A stretch of 28,808 nucleotides of DNA, taken from positions 1 through 28,808 of the forward strand of contig CAZQBV010000028.1 of the NCBI GenBank assembly GCA_964592125.1, in the 5' to 3' direction. This document shows positions 14,874 through 23,164 of this stretch, piece after piece. Within the stretch, counting starts at the first letter, position 1; every line of letters starts with the position of its first letter. The DNA is from UBA5399 sp964592125 (GTDB lineage: Bacteria > Bacillota > Clostridia > Christensenellales > Christensenellaceae). A model generated the notes under the pieces. The model was given only the letters and a program-made list of their open reading frames with translations, made no database searches and had not been told where the DNA came from. Position numbers and translations under genes: made by a program.

Positions 14874-15189
14874 GATAGGCGTGATTGGTGATTACGACAG
14901 CATTTGCGGTTTTTCTGCACTGGGAATGGATATATTTCCTGTAGATGCAGTGGATGAAGCGAAAAAGAAAATTCGGGAACTGGACAATGACGAATATGGC
15001 ATTATATATGTAACAGAGCAGATTTTAGAACAGATGCCGGAAGAATACAGCAGGTACGAAACGAAAATGGTGCCGGCAGTGGTGCCAATACCTTCCTTTG
15101 CAGGTTCCAGCGGTTTTGGCCTAGGAACCATACGAAATTATGTGAAGCAGGCAGTTGGATCGGATATTATATTCAACGATGGAAAATAG
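14866..15189 (+). CDS. ntpG: V-type ATPase subunit F (central stalk)
   Basis: A 107-residue Rossmann-like protein of the V-ATPase F family, which binds the D subunit in the central rotor shaft and modulates ATP hydrolysis. The start YRIGVIGDYDS and the central GIIYVTEQILEQMP are family hallmarks. ATG 14866 was chosen; it overlaps the end of ntpC by 8 bp and has only a distant AAAGG, so translation is probably coupled to ntpC. An in-frame GTG at 14857 would add three residues. Confidence 0.9.
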   Translation: MYRIGVIGDYDSICGFSALGMDIFPVDAVDEAKKKIRELDNDEYGIIYVTEQILEQMPEEYSRYETKMVPAVVPIPSFAGSSGFGLGTIRNYVKQAVGSDIIFNDGK

Positions 15190-15287
15190 TGCCCGGTTTG
15201 CTGCAAGAGAAGGTTTTGATTGCTGACACATAGCGTTAAAACCACTTGAAGGGAAATCGTGCAATGCTACAAGATGGGAGAGCGAAT

Positions 15288-17063
15288 ATGAAAAATAGTA
15301 CTGGGGTGATAAAAAAAGTATCGGGCCCTTTGGTGATTGCCAGTGGAATGCGCGATGCAGATATGTACGATGTTGCCCGTGTAAGTAAACATAAGCTGGT
15401 TGGCGAAATTATTGAAATGCATGGCGATGAAGCCTCTATACAGGTATACGAGGAAACATCCGGTCTGGGGCCTGGCGAGGAAGTGGTTTCCACAGGAAGC
15501 CCGTTGGGTGTGGAACTAGGGCCGGGGCTGGTTGGCAGCATATACGATGGAATTCAACGGCCTTTGGATGCGATTAAAGCCAAAATCGGCACTAATTTGG
15601 AGCGCGGTATAGATGTACCGGCATTGAATTACGAGAAAAAGTGGAAGTTTGAACCCACAGCTCAAATAGGTGCACAGGTAATTGGTGGCGATATACTGGG
15701 TACAGTGCAGGAAACGGAAGTGGTGGTACATAAAATTATGGTTCCGCCCGGTGTGGAAGGTGAACTGGTAGAGCTGAACGCAGGCGAATTTACCGTATTG
15801 GAAGCCATTGGAAAAATAAAAAAAGCGGATGGTTCTTTGGAAGAACTGAAAATGGCGCAAAAGTGGCCTGTGCGCCGCGGTCGCCCTTATAAAAAGAAAC
15901 TGCCGCCTATGGAGCCAATGGTAACTGGTCAGCGTACAATTGATACATTATTCCCCATTGCACGTGGCGGTGTGGCAGCGGTTCCGGGGCCTTTTGGCAG
16001 TGGTAAAACGGTTGTACAGCATCAGCTGGCCAAGTGGATGAATGCAGAAATTGTGGTTTATGTGGGCTGCGGAGAGCGTGGCAACGAAATGACAGATGTG
16101 CTGAATGAATTCCCGCATATTAAGGATCCTAAAACAGGAAAAACCTTGATGGAAAGAACTGTGTTGATAGCCAACACTTCAGATATGCCGGTGGCAGCAC
16201 GTGAAGCCTCTGTGTACACGGGTGTTACCATTGCAGAGTATTTCCGTGATATGGGCTACAGTGTGGCGCTACTTGCAGATTCTACATCACGCTGGGCAGA
16301 AGCTTTGCGTGAGATGTCCGGTCGTTTGGAAGAAATGCCTGGTGAGGAAGGCTATCCCGCTTATCTGGGCAGCCGACTTGCAAGCTTTTACGAGCGTGCC
16401 GGTGTAATTAAAACATTGGGCTCGGATGATAGAAACGGTTCTCTTACTATTATTGGGGCGGTTTCACCTCCCGGTGGTGATATTTCAGAGCCGGTTTCTC
16501 AGGCAACACTGCGCATTGTAAAAGTGTTCTGGGGTTTGGATTCGGCATTGGCTTATGCACGTCACTTCCCGGCTATCAACTGGCTAACAAGTTATTCGCT
16601 GTATTTGGATACATTGGGTCCTTGGTTGGACAACAACGTTTCGAAGGATTGGACTCGGCTGAAAAACCGTGTAACAAAATTGCTACAGGAAGAAGCTGAG
16701 CTGGATGAAATTGTGAAGCTGGTGGGTATGGATGCTCTTTCCAGTACAGACCGCTTGAAACTGGAGGTTGCGCGCTCCATTCGCGAGGATTATCTGCATC
16801 AGGATGCTTTCCACGAGGTGGATACCTATTCGTCGCTTACAAAACAGCACACTATATTGCGCCTGGTACTGGCCTTTTACGATTTGGGTGGAAAGGCGCT
16901 GGAAAATGGAGCGAATATAGATGCACTTTCCGCATTGCCTGTTCGGGAGCGAATTGGTAGGATTAAGTATGTGATGGAAGACGAAGTGCAGGCAGAATAT
17001 GAAAGTATATTGGCACAGATGAATTCTGAAATGTCTGGGCTGAAAACAGAGGAGGAAATGTGA
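15288..17063 (+). CDS. ntpA: V-type ATPase catalytic subunit A
   Basis: A 591-residue protein with ATP hydrolysis or synthesis activity, in the alternating A3B3 head. The P-loop GPFGSGKT is intact at residues 234-241 (Lys240). ALLADSTSRWAEALREMSGR and GSLTIIGAVSPPGGD are further conserved catalytic stretches. The bulge insertion typical of A subunits (about 110-200) is present. The ATG at 15288 follows GGGAGAG (15276-15282); an in-frame start at 15246 would add 14 residues with no homology. There is a gap of about 100 bp from ntpG without a visible terminator. Its stop codon overlaps the start of ntpB. Confidence 0.97.
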   Translation: MKNSTGVIKKVSGPLVIASGMRDADMYDVARVSKHKLVGEIIEMHGDEASIQVYEETSGLGPGEEVVSTGSPLGVELGPGLVGSIYDGIQRPLDAIKAKIGTNLERGIDVPALNYEKKWKFEPTAQIGAQVIGGDILGTVQETEVVVHKIMVPPGVEGELVELNAGEFTVLEAIGKIKKADGSLEELKMAQKWPVRRGRPYKKKLPPMEPMVTGQRTIDTLFPIARGGVAAVPGPFGSGKTVVQHQLAKWMNAEIVVYVGCGERGNEMTDVLNEFPHIKDPKTGKTLMERTVLIANTSDMPVAAREASVYTGVTIAEYFRDMGYSVALLADSTSRWAEALREMSGRLEEMPGEEGYPAYLGSRLASFYERAGVIKTLGSDDRNGSLTIIGAVSPPGGDISEPVSQATLRIVKVFWGLDSALAYARHFPAINWLTSYSLYLDTLGPWLDNNVSKDWTRLKNRVTKLLQEEAELDEIVKLVGMDALSSTDRLKLEVARSIREDYLHQDAFHEVDTYSSLTKQHTILRLVLAFYDLGGKALENGANIDALSALPVRERIGRIKYVMEDEVQAEYESILAQMNSEMSGLKTEEEM

Positions 17064-18436
17064 TGCCAAGAGAATATCGTACAATTCAGGAGGTCGCAGG
17101 TCCGCTGGTTCTGGTGCAAGATGTTGTGGATGTTGCCTTTAATGAACTGGGTGAAATTGAGCTGGCAGATGGTGAAATTCGCCGGTGTCGTGTGTTGGAA
17201 ATAGATGGAACGAATGCTTTGGTGCAGTTGTTTGAGAACAGTGCGGGCATCAATCGGGAAAATAGCAAAGTGCGCTTTTTGGGGCACAGTATAGAGCTTG
17301 GCGTATCGGAGGATATGCTTGGCCGCGTGTTTGATGGTATGGGCAAACCCATAGATGATGGCGCAGAGATTATTCCCACAAAGCGTATGGACATAAATGG
17401 ACTGCCTATGAACCCAACGGCACGGTCGTACCCAGAAGAATTTATACAAACAGGGGTAAGCGCAATAGATGGCCTAAACACTTTGGTGCGTGGGCAGAAA
17501 TTGCCTATCTTTTCGGGAAGTGGCTTGCCACATGCCAACCTAGCGGCGCAAATAGCAAGGCAGGCGAAGGTGCGTGGTACAGACGAAAACTTTGCGGTTG
17601 TATTTGCAGCATTGGGTATTACATTCGAGGAAGCGAACTTCTTTATAGAAGATTTTACACGTACGGGCGCTATGGAACGCACAGTGTTGTTTATCAATTT
17701 GGCAAATGACCCTGCGATAGAGCGTATTTCTACACCGCGTATGGCACTGACGGCTGCGGAATATTTGGCATTTGATTTGGGCATGCATGTGTTGGTTATT
17801 CTAACCGACATTACCAACTATGCGGATGCACTGCGCGAAGTATCTGCTGCACGTAAGGAAGTGCCGGGACGCAGGGGTTACCCTGGGTATCTTTATACAG
17901 ACCTTGCGACAATGTATGAACGTGCAGGCAGGCTGGAAGGGCATGATGGCAGTATTACTATGATTCCCATACTGACTATGCCAGAGGATGACAAAACACA
18001 TCCAATTCCCGATTTGACAGGCTATATCACAGAGGGACAAATTATCCTTTCGCGCCAGTTATATAGAAAAAATGTACAGCCGCCAATAGATGTGTTGCCT
18101 TCGCTATCGCGCCTGAAAGACAAGGGAATTGGTGCAGGAAAAACGCGTGCGGATCATGCAAATACGATGAATCAGTTGTTTGCGGCCTACGCCCGTGGCA
18201 AAGAGGCCAAGGAGCTGATGGTAATATTGGGTGAAGCAGCACTGACTGATATTGATAAGCTGTATGCAAAATTTGCAGATGAGTTTGAGACACGTTATGT
18301 GTCGCAGGGCTTTGCGGTGGAGCGCAGCATAGAAGAAACGCTGGATCTTGGCTGGGAATTGCTTAGAATACTACCCAGATCTGAACTGAAGCGTGTGAAG
18401 AGTGAATTCCTAGACGAATATTATGACAAAAAGTGA
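17063..18436 (+). CDS. ntpB: V-type ATPase subunit B
   Basis: A 457-residue nucleotide-binding but non-catalytic partner of subunit A. There is no Walker A glycine loop; the equivalent place reads IFSGSGLPHANLAAQIARQA, as expected for B. VLVILTDITNYADALREVSA and RRGYPGYLYTDLATMYERAGR are family signatures. The ATG at 17063 shares its A with the TGA of ntpA and follows GGAGG (17051-17055), so A and B are made in a coupled, balanced way. An in-frame GTG sits one codon upstream. Confidence 0.97.
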   Translation: MPREYRTIQEVAGPLVLVQDVVDVAFNELGEIELADGEIRRCRVLEIDGTNALVQLFENSAGINRENSKVRFLGHSIELGVSEDMLGRVFDGMGKPIDDGAEIIPTKRMDINGLPMNPTARSYPEEFIQTGVSAIDGLNTLVRGQKLPIFSGSGLPHANLAAQIARQAKVRGTDENFAVVFAALGITFEEANFFIEDFTRTGAMERTVLFINLANDPAIERISTPRMALTAAEYLAFDLGMHVLVILTDITNYADALREVSAARKEVPGRRGYPGYLYTDLATMYERAGRLEGHDGSITMIPILTMPEDDKTHPIPDLTGYITEGQIILSRQLYRKNVQPPIDVLPSLSRLKDKGIGAGKTRADHANTMNQLFAAYARGKEAKELMVILGEAALTDIDKLYAKFADEFETRYVSQGFAVERSIEETLDLGWELLRILPRSELKRVKSEFLDEYYDKK

Positions 18437-18447
18437 GGTGAGCCACA

Positions 18448-19107
18448 GTGGCATTGTTGGCAGTTAATCCCACAAGAATGGAACTGACAAGGCTGAAAAA
18501 AGCTCTGATGGTTGCCAGAAAAGGTCATAGACTACTGAAAGATAAGCGTGATGAGCTGATGCGCCAGTTTTTGGATTTGGTGCGGGAAAGTAGAAGGTTG
18601 CGCGAAAATGTGGAACAGCAACTGACGGAAGCAAATAATAGCTTCACCATTGCAAACTCTGTGATGCAAAGTGAAATATTGACTTCTGCACTGATGCTGC
18701 CCAAGCAAGATGTACAGCTTAGTATTATGCCCAAAAACGTGATGAGCGTGAATGTACCTAAGTACGAGGTGGAATACAAGGCAACCAACAAGGAGGATAT
18801 TTACTCCTATGGATACGCGTTTACCAGTGGTGATTTGGATGAAGCAATCTCGAAACTGGAGAAATCCTTGCCCAACTTACTGCGCTTGGCAGAGCTGGAG
18901 AAGGCGATACAGCTGATTGCTACAGAAATAGAAAAAACGCGCAGGCGCGTGAATGCTTTGGAACATGTGATGATTCCCAACTATGAAGATACAATACGCT
19001 TTATAGCAATGAAGCTGGACGAAAGCGAACGAAGCAGCCTTGCCCGCCTAATGAAGGTGAAGGATATGATGCTGGAAGACGAAATAGCAAGACGCTTAGA
19101 AGTGTAG
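18448..19107 (+). CDS. ntpD: V-type ATPase subunit D (central rotor shaft)
   Basis: A 219-residue protein with two long antiparallel helices (about 8-75 and 145-205), which make the shaft that turns inside the A3B3 head. The N-terminal V-N-P-T-R-M-E-L-T-R-L-K-K motif and the following K-G-H-R-L-L-K-D-K-R-D-E-L are family signatures. The start is GTG 18448 after GAGGTGAG. It is the last gene of the operon and is followed at once by a strong terminator. Confidence 0.95.
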   Translation: MALLAVNPTRMELTRLKKALMVARKGHRLLKDKRDELMRQFLDLVRESRRLRENVEQQLTEANNSFTIANSVMQSEILTSALMLPKQDVQLSIMPKNVMSVNVPKYEVEYKATNKEDIYSYGYAFTSGDLDEAISKLEKSLPNLLRLAELEKAIQLIATEIEKTRRRVNALEHVMIPNYEDTIRFIAMKLDESERSSLARLMKVKDMMLEDEIARRLEV

Positions 19108-19116
19108 GAGCAATGC

Positions 19117-19155
19117 AAAAAGATCCGAAAGCCCAAGGGTTTTCGGATCTTTTCA
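19117..19155 (+). terminator. Rho-independent terminator of the V-ATPase operon
   Basis: AAAAGATCCGAAA (from 19118) pairs with TTTCGGATCTTTT (19141-19153), with an extra CCC/GGG inside. It begins ten bases after the ntpD stop. Confidence 0.95.
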
Positions 19156-19174
19156 ATTTATAAAAATTGGGCGT

Positions 19175-19193
19175 GTTATATTCAGTGTATAAC
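19175..19193. repeat. Short inverted repeat, possible operator
   Basis: GTTATA (19175-19180) and TATAAC (19188-19193) are perfect inverted copies seven bases apart. They lie between the operon terminator and the DUF1002 promoter. Confidence 0.35.
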
Positions 19194-19317
19194 AACCAGT
19201 GGAGGCAATTTGCAAGAACGGTAAAAAACAGTATGGAACGAAACTGAAATGCATTGCGTCAAACCCATAGAAAATGCAGAAAATGTTGTTGGCATAGTGT
19301 ATGTTGGAAAGCAAGAG

Positions 19318-19346
19318 TTGCGTAAAACAACAGTATGTGCAATAAT
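19318..19346 (+). promoter_or_regulatory. Candidate promoter of the DUF1002 gene
   Basis: TTGCGT (19318-19323), 17 bp spacer, AATAAT (19341-19346) with TGC directly before it as an extended -10. Confidence 0.5.
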
Positions 19347-19393
19347 AAAAAATCTGTAGAGATTTAAAAGAACGAGAAGGAAAGGTGCATAAA

Positions 19394-20260
19394 ATGAATA
19401 AAAAACTGATTTCGGCAATTCTTATCATATGCTTTATGGTAACAATGGTGGCATTCCCTGCGTTTGCTGCTACAAATGCTTCGCGCGTTACGATAGGTGC
19501 GGACAATACGGAAGAGCAAATAAAAACGGTATATGGTTTCTTTAGAATTAATAGAGGCGATGTGCCCGAAATACAGGTAACCAATGCAGAGGAACGCAAG
19601 TATTTGGCAGGTCTGGTACCGGAGGAAAAGATAGGCAATGTCGCTTTATCCTGCACATATATAGAGACACGCGATAGCGGCGGGATAGATTTGGAAACCT
19701 ATAACATTAACTGGGTAACTGAGGAGATGTACAAAAATGCGCTGGCCACGGCTGGTATTACAAACGCTAAAGTAATTGTGGCAGCCCACAAGCCGGTTTC
19801 GGGAACGGGTGCTCTTACAGGCATATATAGAGCATACGAAGATATAACGGGCAAGCTTTTGGATGAGAATGTAAAAGAAGTAGCGGCAGAGGAATTGGTG
19901 GTAACGGGCGATTTGCAGGATGTTCTGGGTGAGGCATCTCCTGAGTTTATTAATGAACTGAAAGCAAAGCTGGCACAAACCAAAAATATGAGCGATGACG
20001 AGATTCGCACGCTGATTGTAGATACCGCTGCGGAGTACAATGCGGAACTGACAGAAGCCCAGATAGAGCAAATATTGGAGTTGATAAAAAAGATGAACGA
20101 CCTAGGGATTGACCCAGATACTTTTGTGAAACTGGCACAAACGGGAGAGAACATTAGTTCCGGTGCAAAGGGCTTCTTTGAATCGGTTGGTGGATTCTTC
20201 CAAGGAATCGGCGACTTTTTCTCCAATATGTTTGGTGGGGCAAGCAAGAAATCTGAATAA
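19394..20260 (+). CDS. DUF1002 (YpuA-like) secreted protein
   Basis: A 288-residue protein starting at ATG 19394 after AAAGGTG; an in-frame GTG at 19385 overlaps that site. Residues 1 to about 26 form a signal peptide ending in FPAFA. The body has the DUF1002 hallmarks: RVTIGAD near the N-terminus, VTNAEERKYLAGLVPEEKIG, ETYNINWVTEEMY, and VIVAAHKPVSGTGALTGI. The C-terminal 100 residues are helical and end in a Gly/Phe-rich amphipathic stretch (about 255-283) that might touch the membrane. The family is common in spore-forming and other Firmicutes; its molecular role is not established. It has its own promoter and terminator. Confidence 0.85.
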   Translation: MNKKLISAILIICFMVTMVAFPAFAATNASRVTIGADNTEEQIKTVYGFFRINRGDVPEIQVTNAEERKYLAGLVPEEKIGNVALSCTYIETRDSGGIDLETYNINWVTEEMYKNALATAGITNAKVIVAAHKPVSGTGALTGIYRAYEDITGKLLDENVKEVAAEELVVTGDLQDVLGEASPEFINELKAKLAQTKNMSDDEIRTLIVDTAAEYNAELTEAQIEQILELIKKMNDLGIDPDTFVKLAQTGENISSGAKGFFESVGGFFQGIGDFFSNMFGGASKKSE

Positions 20261-20305
20261 AGCGGATTTACAAGAAGGATTCTATATCAATTGTTTTTGT
20301 ATAAA

Positions 20306-20341
20306 GAGCTGGTTAGTGTAAAACTGACTGGCTCTTGTTTT
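20306..20341 (+). terminator. Rho-independent terminator after the DUF1002 gene
   Basis: A 12 bp stem with G-T wobbles (20306-20317 with 20323-20334), loop GTAAA, then TTGTTTTG. Confidence 0.8.
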
Positions 20342-20440
20342 GTTGAAACATAGTATAGAAGGGCTACAGACTTGTAAATTTTTTGTGTCCAGCGCATTTT
20401 GTAGCTTTTGCTGCGGGTTTTTGACGATTTGAGCGTGTAT

Positions 20441-20466
20441 TAAGATCGTGTGGTCTTTCACGATAT
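20441..20466 (+). promoter_or_regulatory. Sigma-D (sigma-28)-like promoter of flagellin
   Basis: TAAG (20441-20444), 14 bp, then CACGATAT (20459-20466). This is one mismatch from TAAA and close to the CCGATAT -10 of motility promoters. It lies about 85 bp before the flagellin start. The same bases form a six-base inverted repeat, ATCGTG/CACGAT. Confidence 0.55.
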
Positions 20467-20492
20467 TTTTAATAGAAACGAAATGACTGGAT

Positions 20493-20543
20493 GGTGTGCT
20501 ATGGGATTGCACCAAAAAAGATAGTCGTAAAGATTTAGGATGA
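20493..20543 (+). promoter_or_regulatory. Putative CsrA-binding flagellin leader
   Basis: A hairpin (GGTGTG 20493-20498 with TGCACC 20508-20513, two wobbles) shows GGA (20504-20506) in its nine-base loop. A second GGA (20538-20540) lies in the Shine-Dalgarno AGGATGA. A loop GGA plus a GGA in the SD is the layout of CsrA-repressed hag leaders. Confidence 0.45.
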
Positions 20544-20549
20544 TAGAAA

Positions 20550-21716
20550 ATGAGGATTGCGAACAACATAGCGGCGATGACGGCACACCGCCACTATACA
20601 AACAACTTGGCGATGGTTGCACGGGCTATGGAGCGCCTTAGCACCGGGTTTAGAATAAACCGCGCTGCAGATGATGCTGCAGGGCTTGCCATTTCCGAAA
20701 AGATGCGTGCGCAGATACGGGGGCTGAACCGTGCCGCTCAAAATGTGCAGGATGCACGTTCACTGATTCAAACTGCCGAGGGTGCTGTTGCATCTATCAA
20801 TGAAATATTGCAGCGCATGAATGAGCTGGCAGTGCAAGCCGCCACGGGTACACTGTCGGACTTTGATCGCAAGCAGGCAGCGAAAGAGTTCGAACAGCTG
20901 AAGCGGGAGATAAATGACATTTCAGGCAGCTCTCATTTTAATAACATCTCTTTGCTGGACGATGGATCTATGGCCAGCGCACAAACAGTGGGGCTTCACA
21001 TTGCGCATGAACAGAGAACCTTGGCAGATGGCACGGTGAAAAAAGTATCGATATTGGAAATAAACCCTTTCAAATTGGTGGATGGAGATGAAATTCGCCT
21101 AAAAATAACTGCGGAAAATGGTGAAGTAAGTGAACATAGATATTTTTATAAGAAAGGAGATGGCATATCTCAGATTATGGATGGGCTGGGGTTTTCGGGC
21201 GCGAAGCGCAACGGCTCCTTTGTTACAATGGATGGTACAGCAGAAGTGGGCTTTATGCCTTCTTCCTCCCGCGCGGGTGTGGGTTATATATCCCATCGCA
21301 TACAAACAGGTGCGCTGGAGGGAGAGCAACTTGCGATTAACATTCCCGTGTTAAATACACGTTCGCTGGGGTTGGACAGTGTGAACCTAAATGATCAGGA
21401 TGCGGCGGGCAGAGCAATTACAGCAGTGAAACATGCCCAGGAAAAAGCAATTGATGCACGCACCACACTGGGAGCTATGCAAAACAGACTGGACTATAAA
21501 CTGAACAATTTGAAAAATCAGGCGCTTAATTTAAGTGAAGCAGAAAGTCGCATTCGAGATGCGGATATGGCGGAAGAGATGACAAACCTAATACAGGCAC
21601 AAATGCGTGTGCAGCTATCCATTTGGGTAATTGCACAAATGAATATAACAGCACAAAGAGTGTTGGATATTCTTTTATTTGGCTCGCCAAGAAAACATAC
21701 TTTTCTATTTTTCTAA
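20550..21716 (+). CDS. Flagellin
   Basis: A 388-residue filament protein. The N-terminal D0/D1 region (about 1-140) is well conserved: MRIANNIAAMTAHRH, RLSTGFRINRAADDAAGLAI, QDARSLIQTAEGA and MNELAVQAATGT. A variable middle (about 165-270) replaces the D2/D3 domains. The C-terminal D1/D0 (about 285-378) includes ARTTLGAMQNRLDY and RDADMAEEMTNL. After the usual end (VLDILLFG) there are ten extra residues, SPRKHTFLFF, which is unusual because flagellin normally stops at this point. No other flagellar gene is in the window, so it is an isolated late gene. Start ATG 20550 has a modest SD, AGGATGA. The hydrophobic extension could alter export or be a recent stop-codon change. Confidence 0.93.
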   Translation: MRIANNIAAMTAHRHYTNNLAMVARAMERLSTGFRINRAADDAAGLAISEKMRAQIRGLNRAAQNVQDARSLIQTAEGAVASINEILQRMNELAVQAATGTLSDFDRKQAAKEFEQLKREINDISGSSHFNNISLLDDGSMASAQTVGLHIAHEQRTLADGTVKKVSILEINPFKLVDGDEIRLKITAENGEVSEHRYFYKKGDGISQIMDGLGFSGAKRNGSFVTMDGTAEVGFMPSSSRAGVGYISHRIQTGALEGEQLAINIPVLNTRSLGLDSVNLNDQDAAGRAITAVKHAQEKAIDARTTLGAMQNRLDYKLNNLKNQALNLSEAESRIRDADMAEEMTNLIQAQMRVQLSIWVIAQMNITAQRVLDILLFGSPRKHTFLFF

Positions 21717-21802
21717 AAGTGCATCCATAAAATTCTAATACTAAAAGTAATAGAAAAATAACAAAACGATTCTTTTTATTTTTGAAACTGCAATAGAAGC
21801 AA

Positions 21803-21831
21803 TTGAAATTGCCGGGTGAATTATATATACT
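21803..21831 (+). promoter_or_regulatory. Sigma-A promoter of plsX
   Basis: TTGAAA (21803-21808), 17 bp spacer, TATACT (21826-21831). The leader is about 60 nt. Confidence 0.72.
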
Positions 21832-21899
21832 GGTATTGCTATGCAAATTACACTGCATGCTTGTGGCTGTAAAAATAGCAAAAATTGGCGGGGGTTTTT

Positions 21900-22913
21900 A
21901 TGAATATTATTATAGATGCAATGGGCGGAGATCATGCGCCAGTTTCTGTGGTGCAGGGAAGCTTATTGGCTTTGGCTGAGTTTGATGATATTTCTATTAC
22001 GTTGACTGGCGACAAGCAGGCAATTGAACAAGTGCTGGCAGGAAACCAATATCCTCAGGAACGCCTAACAATTGTACACACCACCCAAATAATAGAAATG
22101 GATGATTCCCCTGTAAAAGCAATTAAGGAAAAAAAAGATTCCTCTATGGTGGTGGCTATGAAGCTTCTGGGGGAAACGCCAGATGCTATGCTGATATCTG
22201 CAGGTTCTACAGGTGCGCTGGTAGCTGGTGCTACCTTGATAGTAAAGCGCTTGGAGGGAATAAAACGCCCTGCGCTGGCACCGGTTTTGCCTAGTATGAC
22301 AGGGCAGGTGCTGCTGATAGACTGTGGTGCGAATGTAGATTGCAAACCACAGTACTTGAATCAATTTGGCATTATGGGCAGTATATATATGAACAAAGTA
22401 TTTGGTATAAGCGCACCTAAGGTGGGGCTGATAAACAACGGTGGCGAAGCAGAAAAAGGCAATGAGCTGACCAAAGCTGCATACCAGCTTTTGCAGGACG
22501 CGCCCATCAACTTTGTGGGGAATGCGGAGGGACGAGATTTGCTGAGCGGCAATTTTGATGTGTTGGTATGCGATGGCTTTACCGGAAACATTGTGCTGAA
22601 ATTTCTGGAAGGTAGCGCCAAAACCATACTGGGTATGTTGAAGGGCTATATTATGGAGAGCGGCAAGGCGAAATTCGGCTATATTTTTATGAAGAATGCC
22701 TTTGGAAATTTGAAAAAAAAGATGGACTACAAGGAATATGGCGGTTCTTTGCTTCTGGGGCTAAGGGGTGGCGTGATGAAAGCCCACGGAAGTTCCGATG
22801 AAAAGGCTATGTATAGTTCTATACGAGCAGCAAGGAAGTTTTTGCAGGGAAATGTGGTACAGGAAATAAAAGATGAAATTTCTGCATATCAGGAAAGCAA
22901 AACGGATGAATAA
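21900..22913 (+). CDS. plsX: Phosphate acyltransferase PlsX
   Basis: A 337-residue peripheral membrane enzyme that turns acyl-ACP and phosphate into acyl-phosphate, the donor for PlsY at the start of phospholipid synthesis. The N-terminal I-I-I-D-A-M-G-G-D-H-A-P motif, SAGSTGALVAGA (about 100) and VCDGFTGNIVLKFLEG (about 225) are typical. ATG 21900 is preceded by GGCGGGGGT; an in-frame TTG at 21885 is less likely. acpP follows after 20 bp and rnc overlaps acpP, so plsX-acpP-rnc is one operon, a common Firmicute arrangement. PlsY, its partner, is encoded 5 kb downstream. Confidence 0.96.
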   Translation: MNIIIDAMGGDHAPVSVVQGSLLALAEFDDISITLTGDKQAIEQVLAGNQYPQERLTIVHTTQIIEMDDSPVKAIKEKKDSSMVVAMKLLGETPDAMLISAGSTGALVAGATLIVKRLEGIKRPALAPVLPSMTGQVLLIDCGANVDCKPQYLNQFGIMGSIYMNKVFGISAPKVGLINNGGEAEKGNELTKAAYQLLQDAPINFVGNAEGRDLLSGNFDVLVCDGFTGNIVLKFLEGSAKTILGMLKGYIMESGKAKFGYIFMKNAFGNLKKKMDYKEYGGSLLLGLRGGVMKAHGSSDEKAMYSSIRAARKFLQGNVVQEIKDEISAYQESKTDE

Positions 22914-22933
22914 AAACGGAACAGGTGAGAAGT

Positions 22934-23164
22934 ATGGTTTTTGAAAAAGTTTGTGATATTATCGCACAGCAACTAAATATTGAAAAAGACGATATTACGA
23001 TGGAAACGAATCTACAGGAAGACTTGCATATTGAATCGCTGGATATGATTGAATATATTGTGATTGTAGAGCATGAATTTGATATTGATATACCCGATGA
23101 AGAGATGCCTAATTTACAAACAGTGCAAGATGTTGTGACATACATTGAGGAGAATATGAATTGA
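22934..23164 (+). CDS. acpP: Acyl carrier protein
   Basis: A 76-residue acidic four-helix protein that carries the growing acyl chain on a phosphopantetheine arm. The attachment serine is Ser35, but its motif reads HIESLDM instead of the usual ADSLD: the residue before the serine is Glu where Asp is nearly universal. Start ATG 22934 follows AGGTGA (22923-22928); an in-frame GTG at 22925 overlaps this site. It shares four bases with rnc. The neighbours plsX and rnc support a role in primary lipid synthesis. Confidence 0.94.
   Translation: MVFEKVCDIIAQQLNIEKDDITMETNLQEDLHIESLDMIEYIVIVEHEFDIDIPDEEMPNLQTVQDVVTYIEENMN

Noticed and set aside
20363..20406. Long-range GCTACA/TGTAGC pairing between the DUF1002 terminator and the flagellin promoter
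   Set aside because: Six base pairs around a loop of more than 30 bases is within chance expectation.
21736..21754. FapR operator upstream of plsX (CTAATACTAAAAGTAATAG)
   Set aside because: It is an imperfect palindrome with different internal bases from the known operator, and it lies well upstream of the promoter.
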